Positions 1 to 8,120 of a DNA stretch of 43,933 nucleotides are shown here, piece after piece. The DNA lies in assembly GCF_009604375.1 (NCBI RefSeq), contig NZ_WEGH01000008.1, forward strand, positions 1 to 43,933, written 5' to 3'. The stretch is from Actinomadura macrotermitis. Lineage in GTDB: Bacteria > Actinomycetota > Actinomycetes > Streptosporangiales > Streptosporangiaceae. The first letter of the stretch is position 1. Each line of letters begins with the position of its first letter. Made by a program: the position numbers and the translations under genes. Below the pieces are notes generated by a model. That model was not told where the DNA came from. It worked only from the letters and a program-made list of their open reading frames with translations, and did not search any database.

Positions 1-556
1 AGTTCCGGCCGGTCTGTCAATTTCACCGGCTTTTCCCTGATCCGTCCCGGCCGGCGTTCGCTTTCGCGGCGCCTTTCGGAGCGGTGTCGCTATTTCACCA
101 GATCCGGCCCGTTTCGCAAAATCGGGCTTTTTCCGGTCCCGGCACAGCACAACAGGCACGGCGAAATCCGTGTCGGTTGAGACAGTGAGGGTTCCCCACG
201 GGCCGGCCACCACCAACGGCGTCCTGCATCCCTCCGGGGACAAGGAGATAACTTACGCGCTCTCCGCGCAGACGTCAAGTTGCCTGGCCACGGACCCGGG
301 GCCCACGGCAGGCGGCTGCGCTCAGAAGCGTCCTCGTACAGGGTTCAACGGCTACGCCGCCGCCTGTGTTCCTGGGCTCGTGCTCCGTCCCGGCCGCTCT
401 CGGCGGTCCCGTCCATCTCAGGGGCTTCCCCGTACAGCTGGACGCCGGTTCCGGCCAGACCCGTCTCTGGGTTGCGGTGAGACCTTCCACGGCCGGGGGT
501 CTGCTTCCTAAGCTCTTGTGCAGAAATCGGGCGGATCTCAGTGGTGAGGTGGAACA
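1..556. other. Non-coding stretch at left edge
   Basis: No reading frame here has convincing codon bias or a recognisable protein. The several overlapping open frames on both strands are low-complexity Arg/Pro/Gly translations, as expected by chance in GC-rich DNA. The first 180 bases are less GC-rich and contain T-rich and A-rich runs, compatible with a promoter region or the end of a gene that lies outside the window. I recognise no RNA gene or riboswitch. Confidence 0.5.
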
Positions 557-871
557 GTGGCCGACCCCTGGAACGGATCGTCCTGCGCCCAGTGCAAAGG
601 CCGGGGCGAGGTCGCCTTCATCCGACGGGACGGTTACTGGTCCTCGGTGAAGTGCTGGGTGTGCGAGGGGGCCGGTCGTCCGAGCGCGCAGGGGCCGCGG
701 CCTCCGTTCCATGCCGACGAGCCGCGCGGGCCGCTGCCGCCGATCTCCGACCATCCGGCCGTGCGCGACTCGGGGTTGTGCCGGGTCTGCCTGGGCGCCG
801 GCGTCGTCGTCACCGCGCGGACCTACGCCGAGGCGGACTGCCCGGCCTGCTTCGGCAGCGGGGACGACTGA
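557..871 (+). CDS. Small protein with four CxxCxGxG zinc-knuckle motifs
   Basis: This 104-residue protein has four copies of the CxxCxGxG motif: CAQCKGRG (C10/C13), CWVCEGAG (C33/C36), CRVCLGAG (C75/C78) and CPACFGSG (C95/C98). That is the signature of the cysteine-rich zinc-binding domain of DnaJ/Hsp40, where four such repeats bind two zinc ions. There is no J domain, Gly/Phe linker or C-terminal peptide-binding domain, so it is not DnaJ. The two motif pairs are separated by a Pro-rich linker (about residues 41-70). The start is GTG 557, preceded by GAGGTGG at good spacing. Zinc binding is a family-based inference; the partner and role are unknown. Confidence 0.82.
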   Translation: MADPWNGSSCAQCKGRGEVAFIRRDGYWSSVKCWVCEGAGRPSAQGPRPPFHADEPRGPLPPISDHPAVRDSGLCRVCLGAGVVVTARTYAEADCPACFGSGDD

Positions 872-1024
872 CGCGTATCCCGTCCGCTGACCTCGCCCTC
901 GCAGGCGTACTCCGGTGCGGCGGAGCCGGTGCCCACCGTCACATCTCGGCGTCTGGACGTCTCCGCGCAGGGCGGTGCGCTCGCCCCGGTGGCCCGGTTC
1001 TTCTCCGCTGAGCCGCCGGAGTGC

Positions 1025-1705
1025 TCACGCCTCTGATCGGGGCTGGAGCGTGTCAAGGAGGGTGGAAGGGCGGACGTGGACGAAGCCGGTCGTGCCGCCG
1101 TCCGGGGAGGACTCGGTCTGCAGGACCCAGTGGGCCCAGACGAAGTAGTTGCGGCCCAGGTAGCGGCATTTCACCCAGAGGCCGTCCAGCGCGTACGGCT
1201 CGAACTCCTCGCCCCGGTCGAGGTAGGTGCGGTCTCCGGTGAAGGGGCCCAGGCTCTCCAGGGCCCGGGCCTCGGTCGCGCGGATCGCCAGCAGGTCCTC
1301 CTGCTCCTGGCTCAGGTCGGTGATCTCATCGAGCGGGACGTAGCCGATGCTGTTCTCGCCGTACCGGTGCAGGTGCGCGTCGGCGAAGGCCTGGTCGCCG
1401 CCGGTGTAGTCGCCGGCCACCACGCCCGCTGTCTGGTCGTGGCTTCGGTAGACGAAGGGCTCGCCGCGCCAGCGGAAGGTGATCCAGTCGCGGGTCCAGG
1501 AGTCCAGTTCCGCCGGATCGACGCGCAGCCCTGGTCCGTCCGCCCGCACCGGGGCGCCGGGCGCACCGGGCTCCGTGACCGGCTCCAGCACCGCCTCGGC
1601 CGCCAGTTCGTCGGACGACGCCCGGAACTCGCGGCCCCGGTGCACGGCGTGAAAGCGCTGCGGCCAGCCAAGCCGCAACGGCGCGTCGGACGGAAAAATC
1701 GGCAT
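1025..1705 (-). CDS. Hypothetical protein
   Basis: This 226-residue soluble protein has no signal peptide or membrane segment and belongs to no family I can name. It is acidic and rich in aromatic residues (for example FRWRGEPFVYRSHD and KCRYLGRNYFVWAHWVLQ), which suggests a compact mixed alpha/beta fold. I chose ATG 1705 because an AAGGTGG ribosome-binding site lies about five bases upstream; GTG 1714 is an in-frame alternative three codons earlier. It stands alone: the next genes are more than 150 bp away on either side. Confidence 0.75.
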   Translation of the reverse strand: MPIFPSDAPLRLGWPQRFHAVHRGREFRASSDELAAEAVLEPVTEPGAPGAPVRADGPGLRVDPAELDSWTRDWITFRWRGEPFVYRSHDQTAGVVAGDYTGGDQAFADAHLHRYGENSIGYVPLDEITDLSQEQEDLLAIRATEARALESLGPFTGDRTYLDRGEEFEPYALDGLWVKCRYLGRNYFVWAHWVLQTESSPDGGTTGFVHVRPSTLLDTLQPRSEA

Positions 1706-1714
1706 GATCGCCAC

Positions 1715-2086
1715 CTTACGGTCGCCGCCCTTAAGAATCCGGACGGCAGCCCCGGTGAAGTCGCCACTGACCTGTGAGAACCCTTCTCCTGCAGACCGGC
1801 TCCTCCCGGCCGTCGATCCGCGTATCTGCCCGATCGTGACGCCGGTTCGCTGGGTTCTCAGCGGTCACCACGGATCTCCCAGGCCGGCCGGCTCGCCGGC
1901 ACCGTCGGCCCCCGCGGCCTGCCCTGGTGCCGACCGAGGGCATGGCCACCCGTGCGCGATGGCCAGGTCGAGCCGTCCGGCGACGAGCGCGCCGCTGATG
2001 GCGGCTTCGGCGAAGATCTCCCGCGCTGTCGAGATCGAAGCGGTGTGAGCGGCCTCCACGCGCAGCGCCGCCGGCACACGACCGGG
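1715..2086. other. Intergenic region without a convincing gene
   Basis: About 370 bp between two minus-strand hypothetical genes. Short open frames occur on both strands, for example a minus frame at 1865-2077 with an alanine-rich middle segment, but none has a ribosome-binding site or a recognisable domain. It could hold a decayed gene. The right end must contain the 3' untranslated region of the gene at 2087. Confidence 0.4.
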
Positions 2087-2437
2087 TCAGAGCTCCTCCC
2101 AGGGCGTGCCCGGGAGGTAGGGCGATTCGCCCATCACGAACCAGTACTGGAGGTCGAAGAGCCGCTCGATGGCGTTGTTGTAGTAGTCCTCGGGTGCCGG
2201 GCGGGGAAAGGCGGGATGGCCGGTCCAGTCGCGTACCCCGTCGGAGCATGCCCAGAATCCCTCGACGAGCCAGCGGGGAAGTTCGTCGTGGCCTTCGTAG
2301 GCGGCGCACACGCGCCGCATCGCCTGCTCCAGCCGGGTGAAGGCCGCCTTGTCCCAGACCATGTCCGGGCGGAGCCCGGCGAGGAAGCTCCCCTCTTCGG
2401 CTGCGAACTCGCGCCGAAGGAACTCCAGATCATCCAT
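2087..2437 (-). CDS. Hypothetical protein, helical, Trp/Tyr-rich
   Basis: The 116-residue product starts with MDDLEFLRREF at ATG 2437. An open frame continues upstream to 2584, but that part is Arg/Pro-rich and looks non-coding, so I use the internal start. The body is rich in acidic and aromatic residues and predicted helical, ending in a PEDYYNNAIERLFDLQYWF segment. No signal peptide or membrane span is visible and I do not recognise the family. It resembles small actinobacterial proteins of unknown function, and neighbours give no hint about its role. Confidence 0.7.
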   Translation of the reverse strand: MDDLEFLRREFAAEEGSFLAGLRPDMVWDKAAFTRLEQAMRRVCAAYEGHDELPRWLVEGFWACSDGVRDWTGHPAFPRPAPEDYYNNAIERLFDLQYWFVMGESPYLPGTPWEEL

Positions 2438-2627
2438 CCGGTCATCATGGCCGCCGGCACCGACAGCGGCGGGCCATGCCGCGTGCCTGGCGGGGTCCCG
2501 TCGCCCTGCGAGTGGCGTCCGGACGGCGCGCCGCACATGGTCTGAGCTGCGGGGATGGTCCTGCCCGGCCGGCTTCTCATGCAATTCTCAGGGACGGCGG
2601 GCCGCGCTTTCATGAAGTTCGCTGACA

Positions 2628-4025
2628 GTGGTGTGCGTGACCATCACCGTCGATTCCCGTCCTTATGGCCGCCGGCCGGCTCCCCGCTGGTGGGCCGATG
2701 CGGCCGGTGTTGGCGCGGGACTGAGCCTGCTGGTCGTCGCGGCCTTGTGGGTGCATGACCGAGGTGTGCAGCAGGTGGTGGGCGGCGGCTGGGAGGCGGT
2801 GTCGTCGGCGGGCCGGTTGTCGGGGCTGCTGGCGTCGGACCTGCTGCTGCTGCAGGTGCTGTTGCTGGCGCGGATTCCGCTGGTGGAGCGGGCTTTCGGG
2901 CAGGACCGCCTGGCCCGTTGGCACCGGTGGACGGGCTTCGTCTCGTTCCACCTGATGCTGCTGCACATCGTGCTGATCGTGGCCGGTTACGCCGGGGAAG
3001 CCCGTACGAATGTGGTCGCCGAGGTGTGGGACATGCTCGTCTCCTATCCGGGGATGCTGCTGGCCGCCGCCGGCAGTGCCGCGCTGGTCATGGTCGTCGT
3101 CACCTCGCTGCGGGCGGCCCGGCGGCGGCTGCGCTACGAGTCCTGGCATCTGCTGCACCTGTACGCCTACCTGGGCGTGGGGTTGGCGCTGCCGCACCAG
3201 GTGTGGGCCGGTGCGGACTTCGCCGGTTCCGCGCTCGCGCGGGCGTACTGGTGGACGTTGTACGTGGTGGCGGCCGGCGCGGTACTGGTGTGGCGGGTCG
3301 GGGCGCCGGTCCGGCGCAACCTGCGGCACCGCCTGGCGGTCAGCCATGTCGTGCCCGAGGGGCCCGGCCTCACCTCGGTCTATCTGCGCGGGCGCCGGCT
3401 GGACGAGCTGCCGGTCCGGGCGGGCCAGTTCTTCCTGTGGCGCTTCCTGGACGGGCCCGGCTGGTCGCGGGCGCATCCGTACTCGCTGTCGGGTACCCCG
3501 CGCGGTGATCTGGTGCGCGTCACCGTGAAGGACCTGGGCGACGGCAGCGCCCGGGTCGCGGCGCTGCGCCCCGGCACGCGGGCGCTGATCGAGGGTCCCT
3601 ACGGGAAGCTGACCGGCGAGACGTATTCGGGCGGCCCGCTGGTGATGCTGGCCTGCGGGGTCGGCATCACGCCGCTGCTGGCCCTGCTGTGGGACCTGCC
3701 CTACGGCCCCGGTGACGCCACGCTGCTCTACCGGGTGCGCGATGAGCGGGAGCTGGCGTTCGGTGCGGAGCTGGATCGGCTGGCCGGGGAGCGCGGGGTG
3801 CGGGTCGTCCCGGTGCTCGGGCCGCGCGCCGACCGGCCGTCGTGGCTGCCGCGCACGCTGGCTCATCTCGGCGATGCCGAGGCGCTGCGGCAGGCCGTCC
3901 CCGCCGTCTCGGACGCGCACGTCTTCGTCTGCGGCCCGGACGGCTGGACCGCCGCGGTGCGTGAAGCCGCGCGGTCGGCGGGCGTCCGCGCCGACCGCCT
4001 GCACACCGAACAGTTCGCCTGGTAA
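2628..4025 (+). CDS. Ferric-reductase-like transmembrane ferredoxin/NAD(P) reductase
   Basis: This membrane flavohaem reductase is predicted to move electrons from cytoplasmic NAD(P)H through FAD and haem to the outer face of the membrane. The first half (about residues 25-225) holds five or six membrane segments of the ferric-reductase domain. It includes histidines suited to haem ligation in the FHLMLLH and SWHLLHLYAYLG regions. The second half is an FNR-type module: FAD motif HPYSLSG (about 283), pyrophosphate loop LACGVGITPLL (about 342) and C-terminal CGPDGW (about 435). Several GTG starts are possible (2628, 2631, 2637) and none has a clear ribosome-binding site. It is followed after 16 bp by an FMN-binding protein and then ApbE, so it probably feeds electrons to the flavinylated partner. 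Confidence 0.9.
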   Translation: MVCVTITVDSRPYGRRPAPRWWADAAGVGAGLSLLVVAALWVHDRGVQQVVGGGWEAVSSAGRLSGLLASDLLLLQVLLLARIPLVERAFGQDRLARWHRWTGFVSFHLMLLHIVLIVAGYAGEARTNVVAEVWDMLVSYPGMLLAAAGSAALVMVVVTSLRAARRRLRYESWHLLHLYAYLGVGLALPHQVWAGADFAGSALARAYWWTLYVVAAGAVLVWRVGAPVRRNLRHRLAVSHVVPEGPGLTSVYLRGRRLDELPVRAGQFFLWRFLDGPGWSRAHPYSLSGTPRGDLVRVTVKDLGDGSARVAALRPGTRALIEGPYGKLTGETYSGGPLVMLACGVGITPLLALLWDLPYGPGDATLLYRVRDERELAFGAELDRLAGERGVRVVPVLGPRADRPSWLPRTLAHLGDAEALRQAVPAVSDAHVFVCGPDGWTAAVREAARSAGVRADRLHTEQFAW

Positions 4026-4041
4026 CCCGAGGGAAGCGACG

Positions 4042-4446
4042 ATGCGAAGAATCACCCTGTGGCTGTTGTCGACGGTGTCGGCGCTGGTGCTGCTGTTCAG
4101 CTACCGCACCTCGACGAACAGCGCCGCGCCCGTCGTCGCTTCGAGCAGTCCGCCGGCGGCGGCGGGCCAGGCGACCTACAAGGGCTCGGTCGCGCAGACC
4201 CGGTGGGGGCCGGTGCAGGTCACCGTCACCGTGTCCGGCGGGAAGATCGTCGATGTGGCGGTGCCGGTCCGGCCCGACGGCAACCACCGCGACGAGGAGA
4301 TCAACGCCGCCGCGCTGCCCGTCCTGCGGCAGGAGGTCCTGGACGCCCAGAGCGCCGAGATCGACACCGTCTCCGGCGCGACCGTCACCAGCGACGGCTA
4401 CCGGCGGTCGCTGCAGGCCGCCCTCGACGCCGCCCACCTGTCGTGA
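4042..4446 (+). CDS. FMN-binding domain protein, membrane-anchored and flavinylated
   Basis: The 134-residue protein has one N-terminal signal-anchor (about residues 5-24), a Ser/Ala/Pro linker, and an FMN_bind domain. The motif D108-T-V-S-G-A-T114 fits the ApbE recognition consensus D-x2-(S/T)-G-A-(T/S); T114 is the expected site of covalent FMN attachment. The domain would sit outside the membrane and accept electrons from the reductase encoded just upstream. Its stop overlaps the GTG start of apbE by two bases, indicating translational coupling. The start ATG 4042 is preceded by a GAGGGA ribosome-binding site. Covalent flavinylation is inferred from the motif and the adjacent transferase. 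Confidence 0.9.
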   Translation: MRRITLWLLSTVSALVLLFSYRTSTNSAAPVVASSSPPAAAGQATYKGSVAQTRWGPVQVTVTVSGGKIVDVAVPVRPDGNHRDEEINAAALPVLRQEVLDAQSAEIDTVSGATVTSDGYRRSLQAALDAAHLS

Positions 4447-5234
4447 CCGCGCGCCGCGCGTGGGTCGAGCAGATCATGGGGCTGCCGGTCAGCGTCCACG
4501 TGCGCGGCGCCGACCCGGGCGCCGCGCCCGTGGCGGAGGGCGTCGCGCGGGTGTTCGCCGAGCTGCGCCGCGCCGACGCCGTCCTCAGCCCCTACCGCGA
4601 CGGCAGCGACCTGTCGCGGTGGGAGCGCGGCGAGCTGTGCCTGGGCGACGCGGACGCGGACCTGGCGCGGGTCGTGGAGCTGTGCGAGCGGGCCCGGGAG
4701 CGCACCGGCGGCTGGTTCGACCCGGCCGGGCTGCCCGACCCGCGCACCGGCCGGCCCCGTTATGACCCGTCCGGGCTGGTCAAGGGGTGGGCGGTGCAGC
4801 GGGCCGCCCGGCATCTGGCCGGCCTGGACGGGTACGGCTGGTGCCTCAACGCCGGCGGCGACGTCCTGGTGCGCACGCCCGCCGGCGGGCCGCCGTGGCG
4901 GATCGGCGTCGAGGACCCCGCGGACCCGGGCCGGCTCCTCGGCGTGGTCCCCCTGTGCGACGGCGCGGTGGCGACGTCGGGCAGCGCGCACCGGGGCGCC
5001 CACATCGTCGACCCGTTCACCGGCCGGGCCGCCACGCCGGTCCGGGCCGTCACCGTCGTCGGCCCTGACCTGCTGTGGGCCGACGTGCACGCCACCGCCG
5101 CCGCGGCGCGGGGTCCGGCGGCGCTGGAGCACCTGGCCGGCCACGAGGCCCTGATGATCACCTCGTCGGGCCGGCGGCTCACCACCCCCGGGTTCCCGGG
5201 CCGGGCGGCACCGTTACGCTGCTCCCCGGTTTGA
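4443..5234 (+). CDS. apbE: FAD:protein FMN transferase (ApbE family)
   Basis: ApbE hydrolyses FAD and transfers FMN through a phosphoester bond to a Thr or Ser of the target protein, using Mg2+. The 263-residue product has the family landmarks: the MGLPVSV N-terminus, DPSGLVKGWAV, the FAD-binding NAGGDV, TSG followed by HIVDPFTG, and the metal-binding ADVHATAA stretch. Many ApbE proteins are exported lipoproteins; this one has no signal peptide or lipobox, as in several actinobacterial homologues, so where it acts is unclear. GTG 4443 overlaps the stop of the FMN-binding gene, its evident substrate. Confidence 0.92.
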   Translation: MTARRAWVEQIMGLPVSVHVRGADPGAAPVAEGVARVFAELRRADAVLSPYRDGSDLSRWERGELCLGDADADLARVVELCERARERTGGWFDPAGLPDPRTGRPRYDPSGLVKGWAVQRAARHLAGLDGYGWCLNAGGDVLVRTPAGGPPWRIGVEDPADPGRLLGVVPLCDGAVATSGSAHRGAHIVDPFTGRAATPVRAVTVVGPDLLWADVHATAAAARGPAALEHLAGHEALMITSSGRRLTTPGFPGRAAPLRCSPV

Positions 5235-5251
5235 TCATCGAAGGGGTGCGG

Positions 5252-5887
5252 ATGCGGTTCGGATACGTGGTGGCGGCGGTGGCGGCCGGTGCGCTGACGG
5301 CGTGCGGGCCGGCGGCGGAGCAGGGGCCGGAGCAGACCCGTGCGGCCTCCGCGGCGCCCTCCTCCGGCGCGGGCGCGGCCCGGCCGGAGGCGGGGCTCAC
5401 CGCACAGCAGGTGCGGCAGGCGCTTCCCGACCGCTATGCGATGGGCGCGTGGGAGCCGGTGACGGCGGGCGTCACCGGCGCCTCGGGCCACCTGGGCTGC
5501 CCCAGCGACCAGCAGTGCAAGGGCCGCTGGTTCGGCCACGTCAAGTGGCGGCTGAACAACGGGCTCACCGTCACCTTCCAGATGACCACCTTCGGCGCCA
5601 AGGCCGACGCCGACGAGCACTACCGGCAGCAGGCCGCCAGGTTCGCCGGGTACGAGCCCCTGAAGGCGGAGGGGACGTTCGGCGAGGGCAGCCACGCCTA
5701 CGCGCGCACGGCGGGCGGCCTGAAGGGCTACTACCTCACCACGCACGTCGGCGCGGTCGTCGCGACGGTGATCGTGGAGCGCGGCGGCTACGAGGTGACG
5801 CTGCCCCAGACCGCCGGCATGTTCGTCAAGCGCATCAGGCAGGCCGAGGCCGGGCACAAGCCCGACGCCACCCTCCCCCGGGAGTGA
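5252..5887 (+). CDS. Secreted lipoprotein of unknown function
   Basis: The 211-residue product begins with a short signal peptide ending in a lipobox, LTAC, with C18 as the lipidated residue. A Ser/Ala/Gly-rich low-complexity tether follows to about residue 50. The mature domain has two cysteines close together (GCPSDQQC), probably a disulfide, and a mixed alpha/beta pattern. An AAGGGG ribosome-binding site six bases upstream supports ATG 5252. It starts 17 bp after apbE on the same strand and may be part of the same transcript, but a link to flavin electron transfer is only positional. Confidence 0.85.
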   Translation: MRFGYVVAAVAAGALTACGPAAEQGPEQTRAASAAPSSGAGAARPEAGLTAQQVRQALPDRYAMGAWEPVTAGVTGASGHLGCPSDQQCKGRWFGHVKWRLNNGLTVTFQMTTFGAKADADEHYRQQAARFAGYEPLKAEGTFGEGSHAYARTAGGLKGYYLTTHVGAVVATVIVERGGYEVTLPQTAGMFVKRIRQAEAGHKPDATLPRE

Positions 5888-5891
5888 CGGG

Positions 5892-6362
5892 CTACGCCGG
5901 GCCGGCCTCGTCCCGCCAGGCGCGCTGCCGGTCGGCGAGGCGGCGGAAGACGTCCTTGAACCCGGCGTACTCCGCCGCGCCGACGGCCCGCGCGTGGCGT
6001 TCCTCGATGGCGGCGAGGATGGCGTCCGAGCGGCGCATCTGGTCGAGCCCGCGGGCCGTCGGGACGATGAGCTTGGCGCGGCGGTCGGCCGGGTCGGGGC
6101 GGCGCTCGACGTAGCCGAGCGCTTCCAGCTCGTCGAGCAGCTTGCCGACGACCTGCTTGTGCTGGCCCGAGCGGCGGGCGAGGTCGGTGGCGCGGCTGCC
6201 CTCCTCGTCCAGGTAGGCGAGGACGGCGCCGTGCTGGGCGCGCAGGTCGGCGTGCCCCTGCTCGGCGAGGGTCTCGAAGAGCTCCTGCTGGACGGCGAAC
6301 AGCAGCCGCGCCGTGAGGACGCCGAGGTCCGGATCCGTTCGCTTGCGTTCGCTGCGCCGCAT
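5892..6362 (-). CDS. MarR family transcriptional regulator
   Basis: The 156-residue protein has the MarR layout: N-terminal dimerisation helices, a winged helix-turn-helix (ATDLARRSGQHKQVVGKLLDELEALGYVERRPDPADRRAK), and a C-terminal dimerisation helix. The recognition helix and the wing motif DPADRRAK are typical. It is divergent from the monooxygenase-like and serine hydrolase genes at 6448 and 6732. An inverted repeat in the shared intergenic region is the likely operator, so it probably represses those genes and itself. The ATG at 6362 has a GGAGG ribosome-binding site. The stop lies only four bases from the convergent lipoprotein gene. Confidence 0.92.
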   Translation of the reverse strand: MRRSERKRTDPDLGVLTARLLFAVQQELFETLAEQGHADLRAQHGAVLAYLDEEGSRATDLARRSGQHKQVVGKLLDELEALGYVERRPDPADRRAKLIVPTARGLDQMRRSDAILAAIEERHARAVGAAEYAGFKDVFRRLADRQRAWRDEAGPA

Positions 6363-6376
6363 GCCGCCTCCATTTG

Positions 6377-6415
6377 GTCACCTATCTTGACTGTATCCAG
6401 AGGTGACTATATCGT
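6377..6415 (+). promoter_or_regulatory. Promoter and MarR operator candidate
   Basis: Inverted repeat GTCACCT (6377-6383) / AGGTGAC (6401-6407), with a 17-base centre, lies between the divergent MarR and monooxygenase genes. It brackets a -35 element TTGACT (6387-6392), followed after 17 bases by TATCGT (6410-6415). Binding of the MarR dimer here would block the plus-strand promoter. Arm spacing is longer than in classical MarR sites, so the exact footprint is uncertain. Confidence 0.6.
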
Positions 6416-6447
6416 CTCGATCATCGGTCGACGAGAAGGAGACGACG

Positions 6448-6732
6448 ATGACGACCGTCGAGCTGACCCGTTTCACGGTGGCCCCCGAGCAGACCGAGGC
6501 CCTGCTGGCCGCCCGGCCGCGCATGCTGGCCGACTTCCGCGCCGACCGCGCGGGCTTCCTCGGCGCCGAGCTGGTGCGGCTCCCCGGCGGCGAATGGCTG
6601 GACATCGTGCGCTGGCGCACGCCCGAGGACTTCGCCGCCTCCCGCGCCAAGGGCGCCAACCTGCCCGGCATCGGCGCGTTCTTCGCGGCCATCGGCTCGC
6701 TGGTCAGCGCCGAGGAAGGGACGGTGGAGTGA
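6448..6732 (+). CDS. Small ABM-like (antibiotic biosynthesis monooxygenase fold) protein
   Basis: The 94-residue protein has the beta-alpha-beta ferredoxin-like pattern of the ABM/dimeric alpha-beta barrel superfamily: TTVELTRFTVAP, a helix of Ala/Leu/Arg residues, GFLGAELVRLPGGEWLDIVRW, then a final helix. Members include heme-degrading and quinol monooxygenases, and many are uncharacterised stress proteins. No haem ligand can be assigned, so a catalytic role is not established. An AAGGAGA ribosome-binding site precedes ATG 6448. Its TGA overlaps the ATG of the following hydrolase by one base, so the two are translationally coupled and probably share control by the divergent MarR protein. 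Confidence 0.82.
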   Translation: MTTVELTRFTVAPEQTEALLAARPRMLADFRADRAGFLGAELVRLPGGEWLDIVRWRTPEDFAASRAKGANLPGIGAFFAAIGSLVSAEEGTVE

Positions 6733-7853
6733 TGCGCGTCAACGGCACCGTCGCGCGGGGGTACGAGCAGGTCCGGCGGGAGTTCGCCGCCGTCGTCGCC
6801 GCCGAGCCCGATCCGGGCGCGCAGCTCGCCGTCCATGTGGACGGCCGCCTGGTCGTCGACCTGTGGGCCGGGGACGGCGTGACGGGCGACTCGCTGCACG
6901 GCCTGTACTCCTCCGCCAAGGGCGCGGCGCACCTGGTCGTCGCGCTGCTGGCGCAGGACGGCGTCCTGGACCTGGACGAGCGGGTCGCCCGCTACTGGCC
7001 CGAGTTCGCCGCCGAGGGCAAGGACCGGCTCACCCTGCGCGAGCTGCTGGCGCACCGGTCCGGCGTCATCGGCGTCGACGGCGGGCTCACGGTGGCGGAG
7101 CTGGCCGACGACCGGCTGCTCGCGGCGCGGCTGGCGGGGCAGCGGCCGTTCTGGGAGCCCGGCACGGCCTACGGCTACCACGCGTTCGTGATCGGGGCGC
7201 TGACCGGCGAGGTGGTGCGCCGGGCCACCGGGCGCTCGATCCAGGAGCTGTACGAGGAGCGCGTCCGCGCCCCCTACGGGCTGGACTTCTACCTCGGGCT
7301 GCCCGCGGAGCAGGAGGGGCGGTACGTCCCGGTGCGCCCCTCCCTGGCCGATCGGCCGCAGCCAGACCCGCGCAGCCTGACCGGCATCGCCTTCAACGTG
7401 CCCACGGACCTGGTGGCGTTCGCCAACACCCGGGCCGTGCGGGCGCTCGGCCCGGCGTCGTCGGGCAGTGTCGGCAACGCGCGGGGACTGTCCGGCATGT
7501 ACGCGGCGGCGCTCGACCTGCTGCGGCCCGCGACCGTCGCGGAGTTCGCCGAGGTCCGCTGGCGGGGCACCGACCTGGTCACCGGGGAACGCGACCACTT
7601 CGCGCTCGGCTTCGAGGCGCAGGGCGTCCGGTACCCCTTCCTCGGCGCGGACGCCTTCGGGCACAGCGGCGCGGTGGGCGCGCAGGCGTTCGCCGATCCG
7701 CGCAGCGGGATCGCCTACGGCTACACGCGGCGCCGCTTCCCCGACGCCGGCGGCGGCGGGGCGCCGGAGAACGACCGGCTCGCGGCGGCGGTGGTGCGGG
7801 CGGCCGCCGAAAACAGGGACGGCGGTGACGAAAAGCCCCTACTTGCCGGTTAA
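6732..7853 (+). CDS. Serine hydrolase, beta-lactamase class C fold
   Basis: The 373-residue cytoplasmic protein belongs to the beta-lactamase/esterase EstB-type family. The catalytic SxxK is S60-S-A-K63. A tyrosine-containing YGYHAF segment occupies the usual YxN position, and GHSGAVG near the C-terminus replaces the KTG box. There is no signal peptide, which favours an esterase or peptidase acting inside the cell over a beta-lactamase. It is coupled to the upstream ABM-like gene. The MarR-controlled pair suggests a response to a small lipophilic compound; the substrate is unknown. Confidence 0.9.
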   Translation: MRVNGTVARGYEQVRREFAAVVAAEPDPGAQLAVHVDGRLVVDLWAGDGVTGDSLHGLYSSAKGAAHLVVALLAQDGVLDLDERVARYWPEFAAEGKDRLTLRELLAHRSGVIGVDGGLTVAELADDRLLAARLAGQRPFWEPGTAYGYHAFVIGALTGEVVRRATGRSIQELYEERVRAPYGLDFYLGLPAEQEGRYVPVRPSLADRPQPDPRSLTGIAFNVPTDLVAFANTRAVRALGPASSGSVGNARGLSGMYAAALDLLRPATVAEFAEVRWRGTDLVTGERDHFALGFEAQGVRYPFLGADAFGHSGAVGAQAFADPRSGIAYGYTRRRFPDAGGGGAPENDRLAAAVVRAAAENRDGGDEKPLLAG

Positions 7854-7862
7854 CCTGAGCGC

Positions 7863-8120
7863 ATGCCGCGCCAACGCCGTCCGGATCCGCCTCCGCTGCA
7901 GACCAGCGACGTGCGGATCGCGCTCGCCGGCACCGCCGCCTGGGCGGTCGCCCTGGTGGTCCTGCTGCTGCTGGATCTGCCGGGCCGGGACCGCTGGTGG
8001 CTGTGGGTGTGCGTGAGCGGCATCGTGATCGGCCTGTTCGCGTCCTGGTACACGCCGCGCCTGCAGTCCGGGCGGGCCCGGCAGGAGGCCGAGCGCGCCG
8101 CCCGCCGCAACGTCTCCTAG
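7863..8120 (+). CDS. DUF2530 family membrane protein
   Basis: The 85-residue protein has a Pro-rich N-terminus, two membrane helices (about residues 22-42 and 47-66) and a basic C-terminal tail, matching the small actinobacterial DUF2530 family. Its function is unknown. Its TAG stop shares the palindrome CTAG (8117-8120) with the stop codon of the convergent hisN gene, so the two coding regions overlap by three bases with no room for a terminator between them. Confidence 0.85.
   Translation: MPRQRRPDPPPLQTSDVRIALAGTAAWAVALVVLLLLDLPGRDRWWLWVCVSGIVIGLFASWYTPRLQSGRARQEAERAARRNVS

Noticed and set aside
1865..2077. Possible small minus-strand gene
   Set aside because: Seventy residues, no ribosome-binding site, no recognisable domain; a chance frame in GC-rich DNA is as likely.
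3667..4437. Minus-strand open frames opposite the flavin operon
   Set aside because: Arg/Gly/Val-rich shadows of the reductase and FMN-binding genes.
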